DNA of 64,000 bases from Atopococcus tabaci (GCA_030535975.1 JAUNQW010000007.1:1-64000); one strand, 5' to 3'. Counted from the stretch's first letter, positions 40,940 through 54,747 are shown. Notes: generated from the letters alone by a model not told the origin. Numbers and translations: made by a program.

Positions 40940-41899
40940 TTAAAACTCTGTCAGCTGGTTCTGCGGGCGACCTTCTACATATGCTTCAAGATTTTTAACA
41001 GCCGTATCTAATAGTCTTTGACGACTTTCCCCGGCCAACCAAGCCATATGGGGAGTGATGATGCAGCCCTCTGTTGTCAACAGCGGGTGGTCTTCCGGAA
41101 TGGGTTCCTCTTCAACTACATCCAACCCCGCTCCAGCAATTTTTCCTTGATCTAAAGCAGTTTTCAAGGCCGCTTCATCCACAATACCTCCTCGGGAGAC
41201 ATTGATTAATATTGCAGATTTCTTCATGATCTCCAGTTCTTTGCTGCCAATCATACCTTGTGTTTCGTCAGTCAGCGGTACATGGAGACTGATAATATCA
41301 GATTCTTTGATCAGCTCCTCTAAACTTACAAAACTTCCTACTTCTGCTTCTTTTTGGCTGGCATTGTGGTCATAAATAATAATTTCCATGCCGAAACCAT
41401 GAGCAATTTTTTCTAAAGCTTGACCGATCGCACCATAGCCTACAATACCTAGTGTTTTACCATAAAGCTCGTAAGTAGGCTGATCATGCAAAGTAAAGCT
41501 TTCATGTCTGGACCATTCGCCCTTTTTCACGAGGTCTGCATGATAAGCGACTTTAGAATAAAAGCTTAGGATAAGGGCAAAAGCAAACTGAGCCACCCCT
41601 TGACTCCCATAACGTGGAATATTCGTCACAGTGATCCCTGCTTTTTGACAAGCTTCTAAATCGATATTATCGAAACCGGTAGCTAATTCCCCAACATACT
41701 CAATGCTTGGATTTTCTTCTATAAATGTCTGATCTACCTGTAACTTGTTCACTAAGACAGCTTGAGCACCTGCAAGACGTTTTTGAATTTGATGCTCTTC
41801 AGTATTGTCATAAACTTCCAGCTCACCGAAGGCTTCCAAAGCCGACCAGGATAAATCATTGGGATTGACAGCAAATCCTTCCAGTACCACAATTTTCAT
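40940..41899 (-). CDS. D-2-hydroxyacid dehydrogenase (glycerate dehydrogenase-like)
   Basis: 319-residue NAD-dependent oxidoreductase. The Rossmann motif GYGAIGQALEKIAHGFGMEIIIYD, catalytic Arg in NVSRGGIVDE, Glu in DVVEEEP and His in ITPHMAWLAGES are visible. The HMAW sequence after the catalytic His is common in glycerate/hydroxypyruvate reductases, but the substrate is not certain. ATG at 41899 is preferred because AAGGAG lies eight bases upstream. Confidence 0.88.
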   Translation of the reverse strand: MKIVVLEGFAVNPNDLSWSALEAFGELEVYDNTEEHQIQKRLAGAQAVLVNKLQVDQTFIEENPSIEYVGELATGFDNIDLEACQKAGITVTNIPRYGSQGVAQFAFALILSFYSKVAYHADLVKKGEWSRHESFTLHDQPTYELYGKTLGIVGYGAIGQALEKIAHGFGMEIIIYDHNASQKEAEVGSFVSLEELIKESDIISLHVPLTDETQGMIGSKELEIMKKSAILINVSRGGIVDEAALKTALDQGKIAGAGLDVVEEEPIPEDHPLLTTEGCIITPHMAWLAGESRQRLLDTAVKNLEAYVEGRPQNQLTEF

Positions 41900-41932
41900 A
41901 CTAGCATCTCCTTGAATATTTAATGTTCTCAC

Positions 41933-42201
41933 TTCTAATCATAACCCTTCACCCTTCACTTATTCAATTTTTAAGATAAAAGGGTCCTTTATCCCCGCTT
42001 CTGCTCACTTATTAAGGGTTTGGAGAAGCATGCCTTATCCTAAAATCCAAAAAACCTTGTATGACACCTTGATAATAGTGAAATAGAATGTTTGGCTGAA
42101 AAAGCAAATAACTACAGTTGGAGAAAATCGTCCCTCAAATCAAATCAGTTAATAAAACAGCTATTTATTAGTATACTAAATATAGAGAAGAATCCTCCGT
42201 T
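41933..42201. other. intergenic stretch, no gene seen
   Basis: I see no supported gene, tRNA or known riboswitch here. The only structure is the 12-base palindrome TTAGTATACTAA at 42168-42179, and TTAGTA recurs at 42208 and 42232 around the next promoter, so it may be an operator. Confidence 0.4.
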
Positions 42202-42230
42202 TTGTTCTTAGTATATTTGTTTTTTGTAAT
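42202..42230 (+). promoter_or_regulatory. predicted promoter of the HesB-like gene
   Basis: TTGTTC, a 17-base spacer and TGTAAT (five of six matches to the -10), about 22 bases before the ATG. Together with the strong ribosome binding site and the downstream terminator it suggests an expressed unit. Confidence 0.5.
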
Positions 42231-42252
42231 CTTAGTAAACATGGAGGTGGAT

Positions 42253-42534
42253 ATGATGGAAATCGTCATCGATCATTTAGCCAAAGAGGTATTAGACAGC
42301 GCAGACATATCCCAATATTATATCAAATTATATTATCTTAGATCTGGCTGATGTCCAGGTATGCAAATGGAATTTGCTGAAAATATCAATGACCATTTCG
42401 AAGTCTTTGAAGAAGAAGGCTATAAAATAGCTATTGAAAAAGATACAATGAAAAGATATGATTATTTTGAAATCAAATATAGCAATAAAGCAGGTCAAGA
42501 AGGATTTTATCCTCATGTAGAAAAAAATAAATAA
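42253..42534 (+). pseudogene. HesB/IscA-like gene with an in-frame TGA (nonsense or Sec)
   Basis: A frame of 93 codons is open except for a TGA at codon 33 (42349-42351). The text around it reads LRSG-TGA-CPGMQMEF. The rest resembles A-type Fe-S carriers (IscA/ErpA): (S)GCSGM-like motif, then VFEEEGYKIAIEKD and a GF near the end; the C-terminal CxC is absent. GGAGGTGGAT gives a perfect start, and promoter and terminator are intact. Either a recent nonsense mutation (for example GGA or TGG to TGA) or selenocysteine could explain it. A small hairpin (GCAAAT/ATTTGC) starts 11 bases after the TGA. Confidence 0.6.
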
Positions 42535-42536
42535 TA

Positions 42537-42587
42537 AAAAAAGATGTCTTAGAATCGGTTATTTACCAAAAAAGACATCTTTTTTTA
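42537..42587 (+). terminator. terminator after the HesB-like gene
   Basis: AAAGATGTCTT and AAGACATCTTT flank an approximately 20-base loop, followed by TTTTTT on the plus strand. It closes the monocistronic HesB-like unit and may also serve rlmCD from the other side. Confidence 0.8.
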
Positions 42588-42759
42588 ATGATGAGATTAA
42601 TTTTTATCCTATAATATTAATGAAGATAATAGTTATCCTCCACAAAACATAAATATTTCCTGTGAATTCTTCTGCTTGTTCCTCTGGCCGTTTCTGATAA
42701 CATATGACTTTCTCTTCTCTTTTTATCTTCGGCTGCAGAACGAATCTTGCTCCCTTTTT

Positions 42760-44139
42760 TTATTCTTTTGTCATTAAAACAACTGATTCCACATGAAGTG
42801 TCTGTGGAAACATATCGACCGGCTGAGCTTTAACCGCCTGGTAGCCATTTTCTGTAAAGTATTTAACATCTCTAGCCAGAGTTGCCGGATTACAAGAAAC
42901 ATAAACTATTCTCTCTGGTGCCATGATCAAAGAAGCTTCTATAAAGTCTTCTTCTAAACCTTTACGTGGCGGATCCACCACTAAGACATCCACTTGCCGA
43001 CCCTCTTCTGCCCACTGTGGTAATATTTCTTCAGAAGCACCTACAAAAAACTTCGCATTATCCACCTGATTAATCGCGGCATTTCTCTCAGCATTCTGGA
43101 CAGCATCTTCTACAATTTCTATACCATAGACTTGCTTGGCATGACGAGAAAGAGCCAAACTAATGGTACCAATGCCACAATAGGCATCGACCACAACATC
43201 ATCTTCGGTTAAATCGGCATAGTCTATTACGGTTTGATAAAGCTTTTCTGTTTGTATTGGATTTACTTGATAAAAGCTCTGGTGAGAAATTTCAAAAGTA
43301 AAATCAAGCAGTCGGTCCCGATATTTATCTTCTCCATAAAGCACATGAGATTTACGGCCTAAAATAACATTCGTATTTTTATCATTGATATTTTGCATCA
43401 CAGATACAGTGTCTGGCAGAGCTTCAATAATTTCATCCACAATTTCTTCTTGATGCGGCAGATGACTTCCATTGGTGACCAAGACGACCATTAATTCACC
43501 TGTATAATACCCTCTTCTAATAATCAAATGACGAATAAGACCTGTTAACGCGACCTCATCATAGGCTTCGATTTGATACTTACGTAAAATGTTTCGCACA
43601 ATTACAATCGCTCGATCAATTTCCGGGTCTTGAATCTTAAAATCTTCCAAAGGAATTAAATCGTGGCTTCTCTGCCGGTAAGTCCCGGTTTCTAAGGCTC
43701 CATCGACCATTTGGACAGGGATTTGGGCTTTATTACGATAGCCATAAGGTTCATCCATACCTAAGGTTTCATAGACGGGAATATCGATGATTTTTGCAGT
43801 TCTTTGTAAATTATTACTCACTTGATCCTGTTTAAATTTAAGCTGGGCTTCATAGGTCATATGCTGCAAGGGCATCGTTCCTGTATTTGAATATATCTTG
43901 TTTTCGATTTCAACACGATCTGGACTCTCTGTTAATATTTCTTCCAATCGTCCGTAACCAAAATTTTTATTCGTTTTAATGACTTTAAAACGAATATTTT
44001 CTCCAGTCAGAGCGCCTTCAATAAAAAGAGGGTAGTTATCTATTTTAACTACTCCCATTCCTTCATATGTTAAGTCAATAACTTCAGCTTCATAAGACTT
44101 ATTTTTATCAACTGCATATTTTGGCTTTCTTTTTGCCAT
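42760..44139 (-). CDS. rlmCD: 23S rRNA (uracil) C5-methyltransferase, RlmCD-like, without Fe-S cysteines
   Basis: 459-residue RumA-type methyltransferase: N-terminal TRAM domain (about 10-65), SAM-binding core with VVDAYCGIGTISLAL and DPPRKGL, and catalytic cysteine in VYVSCNPATL. Firmicutes RlmCD methylates U747 and U1939. The usual iron-sulfur ligands are absent: the family's CGGCQLQH reads GTMPLQH here and the later conserved Cys in 'DC.VQD' is Phe (EDFKIQD). The fold and active site otherwise look complete. It follows dgkB by three bases. Confidence 0.92.
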   Translation of the reverse strand: MAKRKPKYAVDKNKSYEAEVIDLTYEGMGVVKIDNYPLFIEGALTGENIRFKVIKTNKNFGYGRLEEILTESPDRVEIENKIYSNTGTMPLQHMTYEAQLKFKQDQVSNNLQRTAKIIDIPVYETLGMDEPYGYRNKAQIPVQMVDGALETGTYRQRSHDLIPLEDFKIQDPEIDRAIVIVRNILRKYQIEAYDEVALTGLIRHLIIRRGYYTGELMVVLVTNGSHLPHQEEIVDEIIEALPDTVSVMQNINDKNTNVILGRKSHVLYGEDKYRDRLLDFTFEISHQSFYQVNPIQTEKLYQTVIDYADLTEDDVVVDAYCGIGTISLALSRHAKQVYGIEIVEDAVQNAERNAAINQVDNAKFFVGASEEILPQWAEEGRQVDVLVVDPPRKGLEEDFIEASLIMAPERIVYVSCNPATLARDVKYFTENGYQAVKAQPVDMFPQTLHVESVVLMTKE

Positions 44140-44142
44140 TCT

Positions 44143-45171
44143 CTAATCTCCTTTTTCTTCCTCGTATTCTTCTATCTGGTTAAAGAATTCTTTTTTGAAA
44201 TCTTCAAGATGTTCACTGTTTTCATTTCCTTTTTCCAGCTGGCTCGCCATATTATCAACATCTGCAACAAATTCAATGTGTTGCTGCAAGTTAATAAACT
44301 CAACGGGTGTCATGCTACCCAATTCACCGTCTAAATTAACTTTAATAGGTTCTTCATCCAGCGACTCCACCTTGATATGAGAAGTCTTCGTATAGATAAT
44401 ATCTTTTTCACCTACATGCTGACCATTTGACAATATTTTGAAAAATAAATTTGCAATACGAACTACATTGTTCGTTTTTAATACGATGAGGGTGAAGTTT
44501 CCATCACCTGGTATAGAATCTGGAGCAACATAATTCAGCCCCCCAAAAGTTTCGGTTAAAGTCACAAAAATTAAGGATGCTTCTCCTTCATATACCCCGT
44601 CATCATAGGTAATTCTCACTACATCTGAATTCCTGGCTTCAGGTAATAATTCTGCTCCTTTAGCAAAATAGGCTAAATAGCCAAAAATAGTTTTTAGCTC
44701 TGAACTGACCCTGTAAGATAATTCTGTGAGTGTACCCATGGCTGCTATATTAACAAAAGTTCTTTTTCCTTTTGGACTTTTGGCATAGCCTATATCCATA
44801 GGGATCGTTTGTTCTTTATAAATACAGCGGGCAGCTTCCAGAATATTCGTTCGTGAAATACCTAGAGCATGAGCGTAGTCGTTACTTGTACCCCCAGGCA
44901 CCACCGCAACAACAGGACGTTCAGGAAGAGGACTGATGCCAGCTACTACCTCATTAACTGTTCCGTCGCCGCCTGCTGCTATAATCAGGTCAAATCCGTC
45001 TTCAGCTGCACGTTTAGCTTCCTTTTGAGCAGATAAAGGTTCTGTAGTTGTGCGAAAAGCACTGGTTTCAAATCCTGCTTTTTCATAAATATCCAGTAGA
45101 TCTGCTAAATTATCTTTCAGTAATTCACGGCCGGCAACTGGATTATAAATTAATCTTGCTTTCTTTCCCAC
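44143..45171 (-). CDS. dgkB: diacylglycerol kinase DgkB
   Basis: 342-residue soluble lipid kinase of the DAGK catalytic family. It has the nucleotide-binding GGDGTVNEVVAGI near residue 65 and the GGTSNDYAH motif near residue 94. It recycles diacylglycerol released during lipoteichoic acid synthesis. An acidic C-terminal tail of about 40 residues is present. Location between gat genes and rlmCD matches the Bacillus yerQ-yefA order. Confidence 0.92.
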   Translation of the reverse strand: MGKKARLIYNPVAGRELLKDNLADLLDIYEKAGFETSAFRTTTEPLSAQKEAKRAAEDGFDLIIAAGGDGTVNEVVAGISPLPERPVVAVVPGGTSNDYAHALGISRTNILEAARCIYKEQTIPMDIGYAKSPKGKRTFVNIAAMGTLTELSYRVSSELKTIFGYLAYFAKGAELLPEARNSDVVRITYDDGVYEGEASLIFVTLTETFGGLNYVAPDSIPGDGNFTLIVLKTNNVVRIANLFFKILSNGQHVGEKDIIYTKTSHIKVESLDEEPIKVNLDGELGSMTPVEFINLQQHIEFVADVDNMASQLEKGNENSEHLEDFKKEFFNQIEEYEEEKGD

Positions 45172-45254
45172 AAGTCCACCTCCTCTTTATTTGTTTAATT
45201 ATAGCATATCCTTACTCCTTTATGATATATCCTCAATCTCGAAAGTCGCAGTAA

Positions 45255-45288
45255 AACTAAAAGACCCACTCTTCGACAGAGTGAGTCT
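45255..45288 (-). terminator. terminator after gatB
   Basis: On the minus strand AGACTCACTCT, loop GTCGA, AGAGTGGGTCT (one G-U pair) followed by TTTTAG. It separates the gatCAB unit from dgkB. Confidence 0.75.
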
Positions 45289-45310
45289 CGAAAATAAATT
45301 CACGATAAAA

Positions 45311-46741
45311 TTAACGTTTATTAATTTCTTCAAGTAATATCTTATTAACCATTTCTGGGTTGGCTTGTCCGCGAGTCGCTTTCATCGTCTGTCCGACTAA
45401 GAAGCCTAAAGCACGGTCTTTTCCACCTTTGAAGTCCTCAATTGACTGCTCATTTTCATCTAAAATACCATTAATAATATCACTTAACTGACCCGGATCA
45501 GAGAGTTGCTTCCAACCATTCTTTTCAACCACTTCATCAGCATCTCCGCCATCAGCCATTAATTCAGCGAATAATTTTTTAGCAATTTTAGAAGAAATTG
45601 TACCGTCATTTACTAAGCGAATCATATCCGCTAAGTGCTGAGGAATAAAGTTTGTCTCTAAGATGTCTTCCTGCGTCTCATTTAAGTGTGCAGAGACATC
45701 TCCCATTAACCAGTTAGCAGCTTGTTTAGAATCTGCACCTAATTCAATCGTCTCATCAAAGAAATCTGAAATATTTCTATTAGCCGTTAAAACTTCTGCA
45801 TCATATTCTGAAAGATCAAATTCTTCTACATAGCGTTTTCTCAATACATCCGGCATTTCTGGTAAGGCTTTGCGGGCTTCTTCTACCCACTCATCACTAA
45901 TGTGGAAGGGTGCGATATCGACATCAGGAATAATACGATAATCAGCTTCTTCACCTTTAGCTCGCATTAATTCTGTCTTATTCGTATCTGGATGATAGCG
46001 CAACGTACCCCCTTGAACCGTTCCACCCGTCATGTAGATTTTCTCTTGACGCTTAATTTCATACTCAAGAGCTTTTTGAATATAATTTAACGAGTTTAAG
46101 TTTTTAATCTCTGATTTAGGGTTAAACTCTTCTTGACCGTAGGGACGCAGAGAAATATTCGCATCACAACGCAGCGATCCTTCTTGCATCTTCACGTCAG
46201 ATACTCCTGAATAAAGAATTGTTTCACGAACTTTATCAAGAAAAGCATACGCTTCTTGAGGAGAGCGAATATCCGGCTCGGAAACAATCTCTATTAAAGA
46301 AGTTCCAGCTCGGTTTAAATCTGCATAAGAGTCATTATTGTTTCCATGTGTATTCTTACCTGCATCTGTTTCCAGGTGCAGACGTTCGATATGAATACGT
46401 TTATTTTTACCATCCACTTCAATATCCACATAGCCATCATGACCAATTGGATAAGGCATTTGGGAAATTTGATAGCCCAGAGGCATATCTGGATAGTAAT
46501 AGTTTTTACGGTCAAACCAAGAATCTTGGTGAATATCCATGTTTAATGCGAGAGAGGCACGTAAACCATAGTCTATCGCTTTTTTATTTAATCTCGGTAA
46601 AACTCCTGGGTGAGCCCAGTCATAAGCATTCGTATTCTCATTAGGCTCTGCTCCAAAATGAGAAGGAGAAGATGAGAATATTTTAGTATCTGTTTTTAAT
46701 TCAATATGGATTTCTAGACCGATAATCGTCTCTAAATTCAT
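45311..46741 (-). CDS. gatB: Asp/Glu-tRNA amidotransferase subunit B
   Basis: 476-residue subunit of the GatCAB complex that binds and phosphorylates mischarged Glu-tRNAGln or Asp-tRNAAsn. The cradle domain starts with ETIIGLEIHIELKT, and the helical tail and YqeY-like domain lie after residue 300. It lies two bases after gatA. GatCAB implies indirect Gln-tRNA synthesis, normal for Lactobacillales. Confidence 0.96.
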   Translation of the reverse strand: MNLETIIGLEIHIELKTDTKIFSSSPSHFGAEPNENTNAYDWAHPGVLPRLNKKAIDYGLRASLALNMDIHQDSWFDRKNYYYPDMPLGYQISQMPYPIGHDGYVDIEVDGKNKRIHIERLHLETDAGKNTHGNNNDSYADLNRAGTSLIEIVSEPDIRSPQEAYAFLDKVRETILYSGVSDVKMQEGSLRCDANISLRPYGQEEFNPKSEIKNLNSLNYIQKALEYEIKRQEKIYMTGGTVQGGTLRYHPDTNKTELMRAKGEEADYRIIPDVDIAPFHISDEWVEEARKALPEMPDVLRKRYVEEFDLSEYDAEVLTANRNISDFFDETIELGADSKQAANWLMGDVSAHLNETQEDILETNFIPQHLADMIRLVNDGTISSKIAKKLFAELMADGGDADEVVEKNGWKQLSDPGQLSDIINGILDENEQSIEDFKGGKDRALGFLVGQTMKATRGQANPEMVNKILLEEINKR

Positions 46742-46743
46742 TA

Positions 46744-48207
46744 TTAGTTTCCTCCATTCATTTCTGCATGAGCTTGATGATGGTCAGTTGTTGTTTGAAA
46801 AGCTTGACCGACTTGATATAATCTCGCTTCATCTTTAACTTGCCCGATAATCTGCATACCGACCGGCAGTCCTTGAGTTTGTCCTATTGGTAAAGTGAGG
46901 GCTGGCAGACCTGTTAAATTAACCATTGCAGCCAAAGCTGTTTCCAGTTCACCCACCTGATCTTCTCGCTCGCCGGCTAAGTTATGAGCAGTATCTGCTG
47001 TGATCGGTGTAATAATTACATCCACTTCTTCATAAGCTTTACTAAAATCTTCTTTTAATAAAGTACGGACTTGGGCCGCTTTAAAGAAGTAATCATCAAT
47101 ACGATCTTTAGAGATAATATAAGCCCCTTCTACAATACGGTCTTTAGTTTCACTTCCAAAAGCTTCTGTACGGGAATTAACATATAAAGATTCTAAGTCC
47201 TCATAATCTTCAGCTCGATGACCAAAGCGAATACCATCATAACGGTGCATAGATGTGAAAGATTCAGCTCTACCGATAAGAGCATATAAATCATTGGCAT
47301 ACGATGCATGTGGCAAGGAGACTGTTTTAATTTGTGCACCCTGAGCCTTTAATGTTTCTATTGCTGCTTGAACGAGCTCTTTAACATCTGAAGAAATTGC
47401 TTCATGATCGATAAGTTCGTCGACTATACCTATCGTTAAACCCTCTACTCCCGCATCAATATTTTCCAAATAATCTGCTGCCGGATCTGGTAAAGAAGTC
47501 ATCTCAGCTTCATCATAGCCAGCAATGGCTTGTAGAACAATCGCATTATCTTTAACTGTGCGTGTCATCGGCCCCACTGTATCCAATGAGCCTGACATAG
47601 CGATTAGACCCAAACGCGAAACAAGTCCATAAGAAGGTTTCATTCCTACCAAACCAGTAAATGAAGCAGGCTGACGAATGGACCCACCCGTATCGGAACC
47701 AAGAGCAGCAGGCACTTGCCCTGCGGCTACACTGGCTGCAGATCCCCCGGATGAACCGCCAGGCACTTTAGATATATCCCAGGGATTAGCAGTTTTACCA
47801 AAGTAAGAAGTCTCTGTTGTCGCTCCCATAGCGAACTCATCCATATTTGTTTTACCCACAACTACAGCCCCGGCTTCTTTTAATTTTGAGTAAGCTGTTG
47901 AATCAAAAATAGCCTCATAGTTCTCCAGGTAACGACTTCCAGCCGTTGTTTTTTCACCTTTAATTAAAAGATTATCTTTAACAGCTACTGGAATCCCTTT
48001 GAGATATTCTCCCTCTTGAATTCCTTCTGAATCAATAGTTTGAGCTTGTTCTAAAGCTTTTTCTTTATTTGTAGAGATAAAAGCATTAATATCGCCGTCG
48101 CTTGCTTCAATTTGTGCAAATGCTTGTTCCACTAAATCCACGGCTGTGACTTCCTTATTAACTAACTGTTCATGTAGAGATATAATATTCGTATCAAAGA
48201 AACTCAT
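46744..48207 (-). CDS. gatA: Asp/Glu-tRNA amidotransferase subunit A
   Basis: 487-residue amidase-signature enzyme that supplies ammonia from glutamine. The Ser-cisSer-Lys triad is visible: K77 in VAVKDN, S152 in GGSSGGSAA and S176 in SDTGGSIRQ. Start overlaps the gatC stop by one base. Standard length. Confidence 0.97.
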   Translation of the reverse strand: MSFFDTNIISLHEQLVNKEVTAVDLVEQAFAQIEASDGDINAFISTNKEKALEQAQTIDSEGIQEGEYLKGIPVAVKDNLLIKGEKTTAGSRYLENYEAIFDSTAYSKLKEAGAVVVGKTNMDEFAMGATTETSYFGKTANPWDISKVPGGSSGGSAASVAAGQVPAALGSDTGGSIRQPASFTGLVGMKPSYGLVSRLGLIAMSGSLDTVGPMTRTVKDNAIVLQAIAGYDEAEMTSLPDPAADYLENIDAGVEGLTIGIVDELIDHEAISSDVKELVQAAIETLKAQGAQIKTVSLPHASYANDLYALIGRAESFTSMHRYDGIRFGHRAEDYEDLESLYVNSRTEAFGSETKDRIVEGAYIISKDRIDDYFFKAAQVRTLLKEDFSKAYEEVDVIITPITADTAHNLAGEREDQVGELETALAAMVNLTGLPALTLPIGQTQGLPVGMQIIGQVKDEARLYQVGQAFQTTTDHHQAHAEMNGGN

Positions 48208-48515
48208 TAGGCGCCTTCCTTTCCATCTTCAATCATTGCAGGTACTTCAATAAAATCATCTGCTGTTTGTTGTGGTACATTTCTAAACAACTCTTCACGT
48301 GTCTCTGATTTCACTATCTCATCCTCACGGAAAACATTTCTAACTTCATTACCAAAGAAAGTACTGTCTACTCCCTCGGTGTTCACTTCACTGATCCGTT
48401 TCATTCGCTCATCAATAACAGCTAAGCGCTCTTCTAACCTGCTGACATCTTCATCACTTAAGCTCAATTTGGCTGAGGCAGCGATTGTTTTAATTTCTTC
48501 ATTTGAAATACTCAT
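48207..48515 (-). CDS. gatC: Asp/Glu-tRNA amidotransferase subunit C
   Basis: 102-residue helical subunit that wraps around GatA and stabilises the GatAB interface. It starts with MSISNEEIKTIAASAKLSLS, the usual family pattern. First of the tight gatC-gatA-gatB cluster, 25 bases after camS. Confidence 0.94.
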   Translation of the reverse strand: MSISNEEIKTIAASAKLSLSDEDVSRLEERLAVIDERMKRISEVNTEGVDSTFFGNEVRNVFREDEIVKSETREELFRNVPQQTADDFIEVPAMIEDGKEGA

Positions 48516-48540
48516 GATATTCTCCTATCTTTTATATAAA

Positions 48541-49673
48541 TCAATTAAAAACATGACTAAAATAATGGCTTGATTCACCATTAGTGTACAAGAAAGCTTC
48601 AACATCATCCATAGAATCTACAGTAATTTCTACAGGGATATTAGTTGGCAGATGATTTTGTGCAGCAACCTCTAGATACTGAGCAAAAGCAATCATTTCT
48701 GCTTCTCCATAAAACTGAGTGGTGATGTCAATTTGAAGAGATTCAATTTGATCCCCCATATAAGAAGCTATACCGGTTACCCCGCTTAAATTAGGGAAAA
48801 ACTGCTCTACTTCAGATTTAAAAGCTTCAAAACTCGTGCCAACAGGAGTCTCTTCTCCTTCAAGAGGTAACACTAATTTAGAAAAATCAAGATCTTCATA
48901 TTCACCTAACTCATTTCCAGATAAACTCACTGTCTGGCTGATGTAATTTCCGCCAGCCAAGCTATCCCGCGGGCTTTGTTTGAATACAGCGAAAACAATA
49001 GGAACATCACTTAATGCTTCTACTTCCCTTACCTCATTCAGAATTTGATCAATCATCTCACGAGATTGATTTCTAATGTCTTCATCGGGTATGTCTTGAG
49101 ATAAAACAGGACCAAATTGTTCAGCCTGGTAATAATCAACTGAATTCATGGCCAGCCCGATCATCATGCCGGCCAGCTGCATCCCATTTTCTGTCTGCAT
49201 ATAATAGTCTTGTTCCAGGACACTTTCTAAATAGATTGGTGCGCGCATCTCTGCTGACGTTTCCCCATTATCTGCCGGATTCAATCCTTGAGGGTTATCT
49301 GAACTTTCCCGCCTGACCCAAGCATTCACATTTTCTGAAGAAATAAATTGACCTTCTTCAAAAAAATGTGTGTCAGTCGAGAAATGTTGTCTGGCAAGTG
49401 ACATTAATTCGGATTCAAAAGCTTTGATATTTATTGTAGAATTTAACCTTTGGGTAATCCCTCGCGATTGGCTTGGTCGATAAGTTCCCTCGCGAATAAC
49501 TGGGCGATAGTAATCCCCAGTGGTTCCATAAAACGATGGAGTATCTTCCTCTTGTTCCAGATATTCTTCGGTGTCCTGGTCTTGACCCGGTTGGATTTGG
49601 GTATTTGAACAGGCTGTTAAAACCAAAAATATAAAAAGAAAAATGAACAGCCTTTTTAACTTTTCTTTTTTCA

Positions 49674-49674
<1 letters not shown>
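48541..49674 (-). CDS. camS: CamS family lipoprotein (sex pheromone precursor family)
   Basis: 377-residue lipoprotein. The signal peptide (FIFLFIFLVLTAC) ends in lipobox LTAC at about residue 22. The rest matches the CamS domain (NVNAWVRRESSDNPQGLNP; SLSGNELGEYEDL). In enterococci and staphylococci peptides cut from such signal peptides act as cAM373-type pheromones; whether this one does is unknown. The start overlaps the ligA stop codon. Confidence 0.88.
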
Positions 49675-53926
<4,252 letters not shown>

Positions 53927-54018
53927 CTTTATTCCTCCTTATGAAAAATCACATGTTTTATTATATCAAAATTCACTATGAATTTATATCTTTCAAGTCA
54001 ACTTACATAGTTTCAATC

Positions 54019-54669
54019 TTAAAAAGGATGACCGGCCGGCCCTTGAAAAATATTCATGATCATTTGATTAAATAAAATTCTCAGCTCACGACGAGCATAG
54101 GGATAATCATTATTTGTCAGATAGATGAGCAGCTGAGACAAGTGTTTTATCTTTTCTTTTTGACTGCCGTTTATCACATCCTGAATGTAACCTTTCTGCT
54201 CAAAAATAGTATGCAAGGTCTGTATCATTAAGCGGACATTGTAGTCATTGCCGGCATAGCTTAAAAAGTCGGTCCAGAATTGAAGCTCTGCTTTTAAGAA
54301 AGCTTCTGCTTCTCCTGTTTTTTCTTCTTCTTGCATCTTGATAAGGGCTTCTTGCAGAGCGGAGGTTATGTAGTCAATTTCTCTTCTTTCTAGCTCTTGC
54401 AGATAATGCAGAGACATTAATTCAAAAAATTCCACAGCTTCTTGAAAATCCTTCTTGCTTATTTTTTTAGGAGCTACAAGGACTCCTTTATTATTAAGAT
54501 GCTCGATATAACCTTCTTCTTCTAATTGAACAAAAGCATGTCGGATGGGGGTGCGGCTCATACCTAATTCTTTTGAGATATCCTGCTCTTTAATAGGCTG
54601 GCCTGAAAGCCACTCAGATTCTTCAATTTTTTTCTTCATATATTCATAGGCTTCCCGGGTACGATTCAT
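54019..54669 (-). CDS. GntR family transcriptional regulator (FCD type)
   Basis: 216-residue regulator with an N-terminal winged helix (about 5-70; LGMSRTPIRHAFVQLEEEGYIEHL) and an all-helical C-terminal FCD-like effector domain. Metal or organic-acid ligands are usual for FCD proteins, but none can be named. A terminator separates it from the PurK-like gene upstream. Its start is preceded by GGAAAGGAAGAAT. Confidence 0.88.
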   Translation of the reverse strand: MNRTREAYEYMKKKIEESEWLSGQPIKEQDISKELGMSRTPIRHAFVQLEEEGYIEHLNNKGVLVAPKKISKKDFQEAVEFFELMSLHYLQELERREIDYITSALQEALIKMQEEEKTGEAEAFLKAELQFWTDFLSYAGNDYNVRLMIQTLHTIFEQKGYIQDVINGSQKEKIKHLSQLLIYLTNNDYPYARRELRILFNQMIMNIFQGPAGHPF

Positions 54670-54698
54670 TATTCTTCCTTTCCTGTTTTCTCTAAAGA

Positions 54699-54726
54699 GA
54701 AAAAAACCGCCTTTTCAGACGGTTCA
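54699..54726 (-). terminator. terminator after the PurK-like gene
   Basis: On the minus strand AACCG, loop, CGGTT followed by TTTTT. It lies between the PurK-like stop and the GntR gene. Confidence 0.7.
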
Positions 54727-54747
54727 ACATATCGTAAGTAATTACAA

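Noticed and set aside
42328-42516. 62-codon minus-strand frame opposite the HesB-like gene
   Set aside because: It lies antisense to the HesB-like frame, which has promoter, ribosome binding site, terminator and family resemblance. The antisense product is compositionally odd (Phe/Ile-rich) and has no ribosome binding site.
42610-42760. Short basic minus-strand frame after rlmCD (MLSETARGTSRRIHRKYLCF...)
   Set aside because: It has 28 codons from an ATG, or about 42 only if an ATT start is allowed; no clear family and only a weak start site. It could be a remnant, but the support is too thin to annotate.
46219-46644. 141-codon plus-strand frame inside gatB
   Set aside because: It is antisense to conserved gatB sequence, is rich in His, Tyr and Ser in the manner of antisense frames, and has no ribosome binding site.
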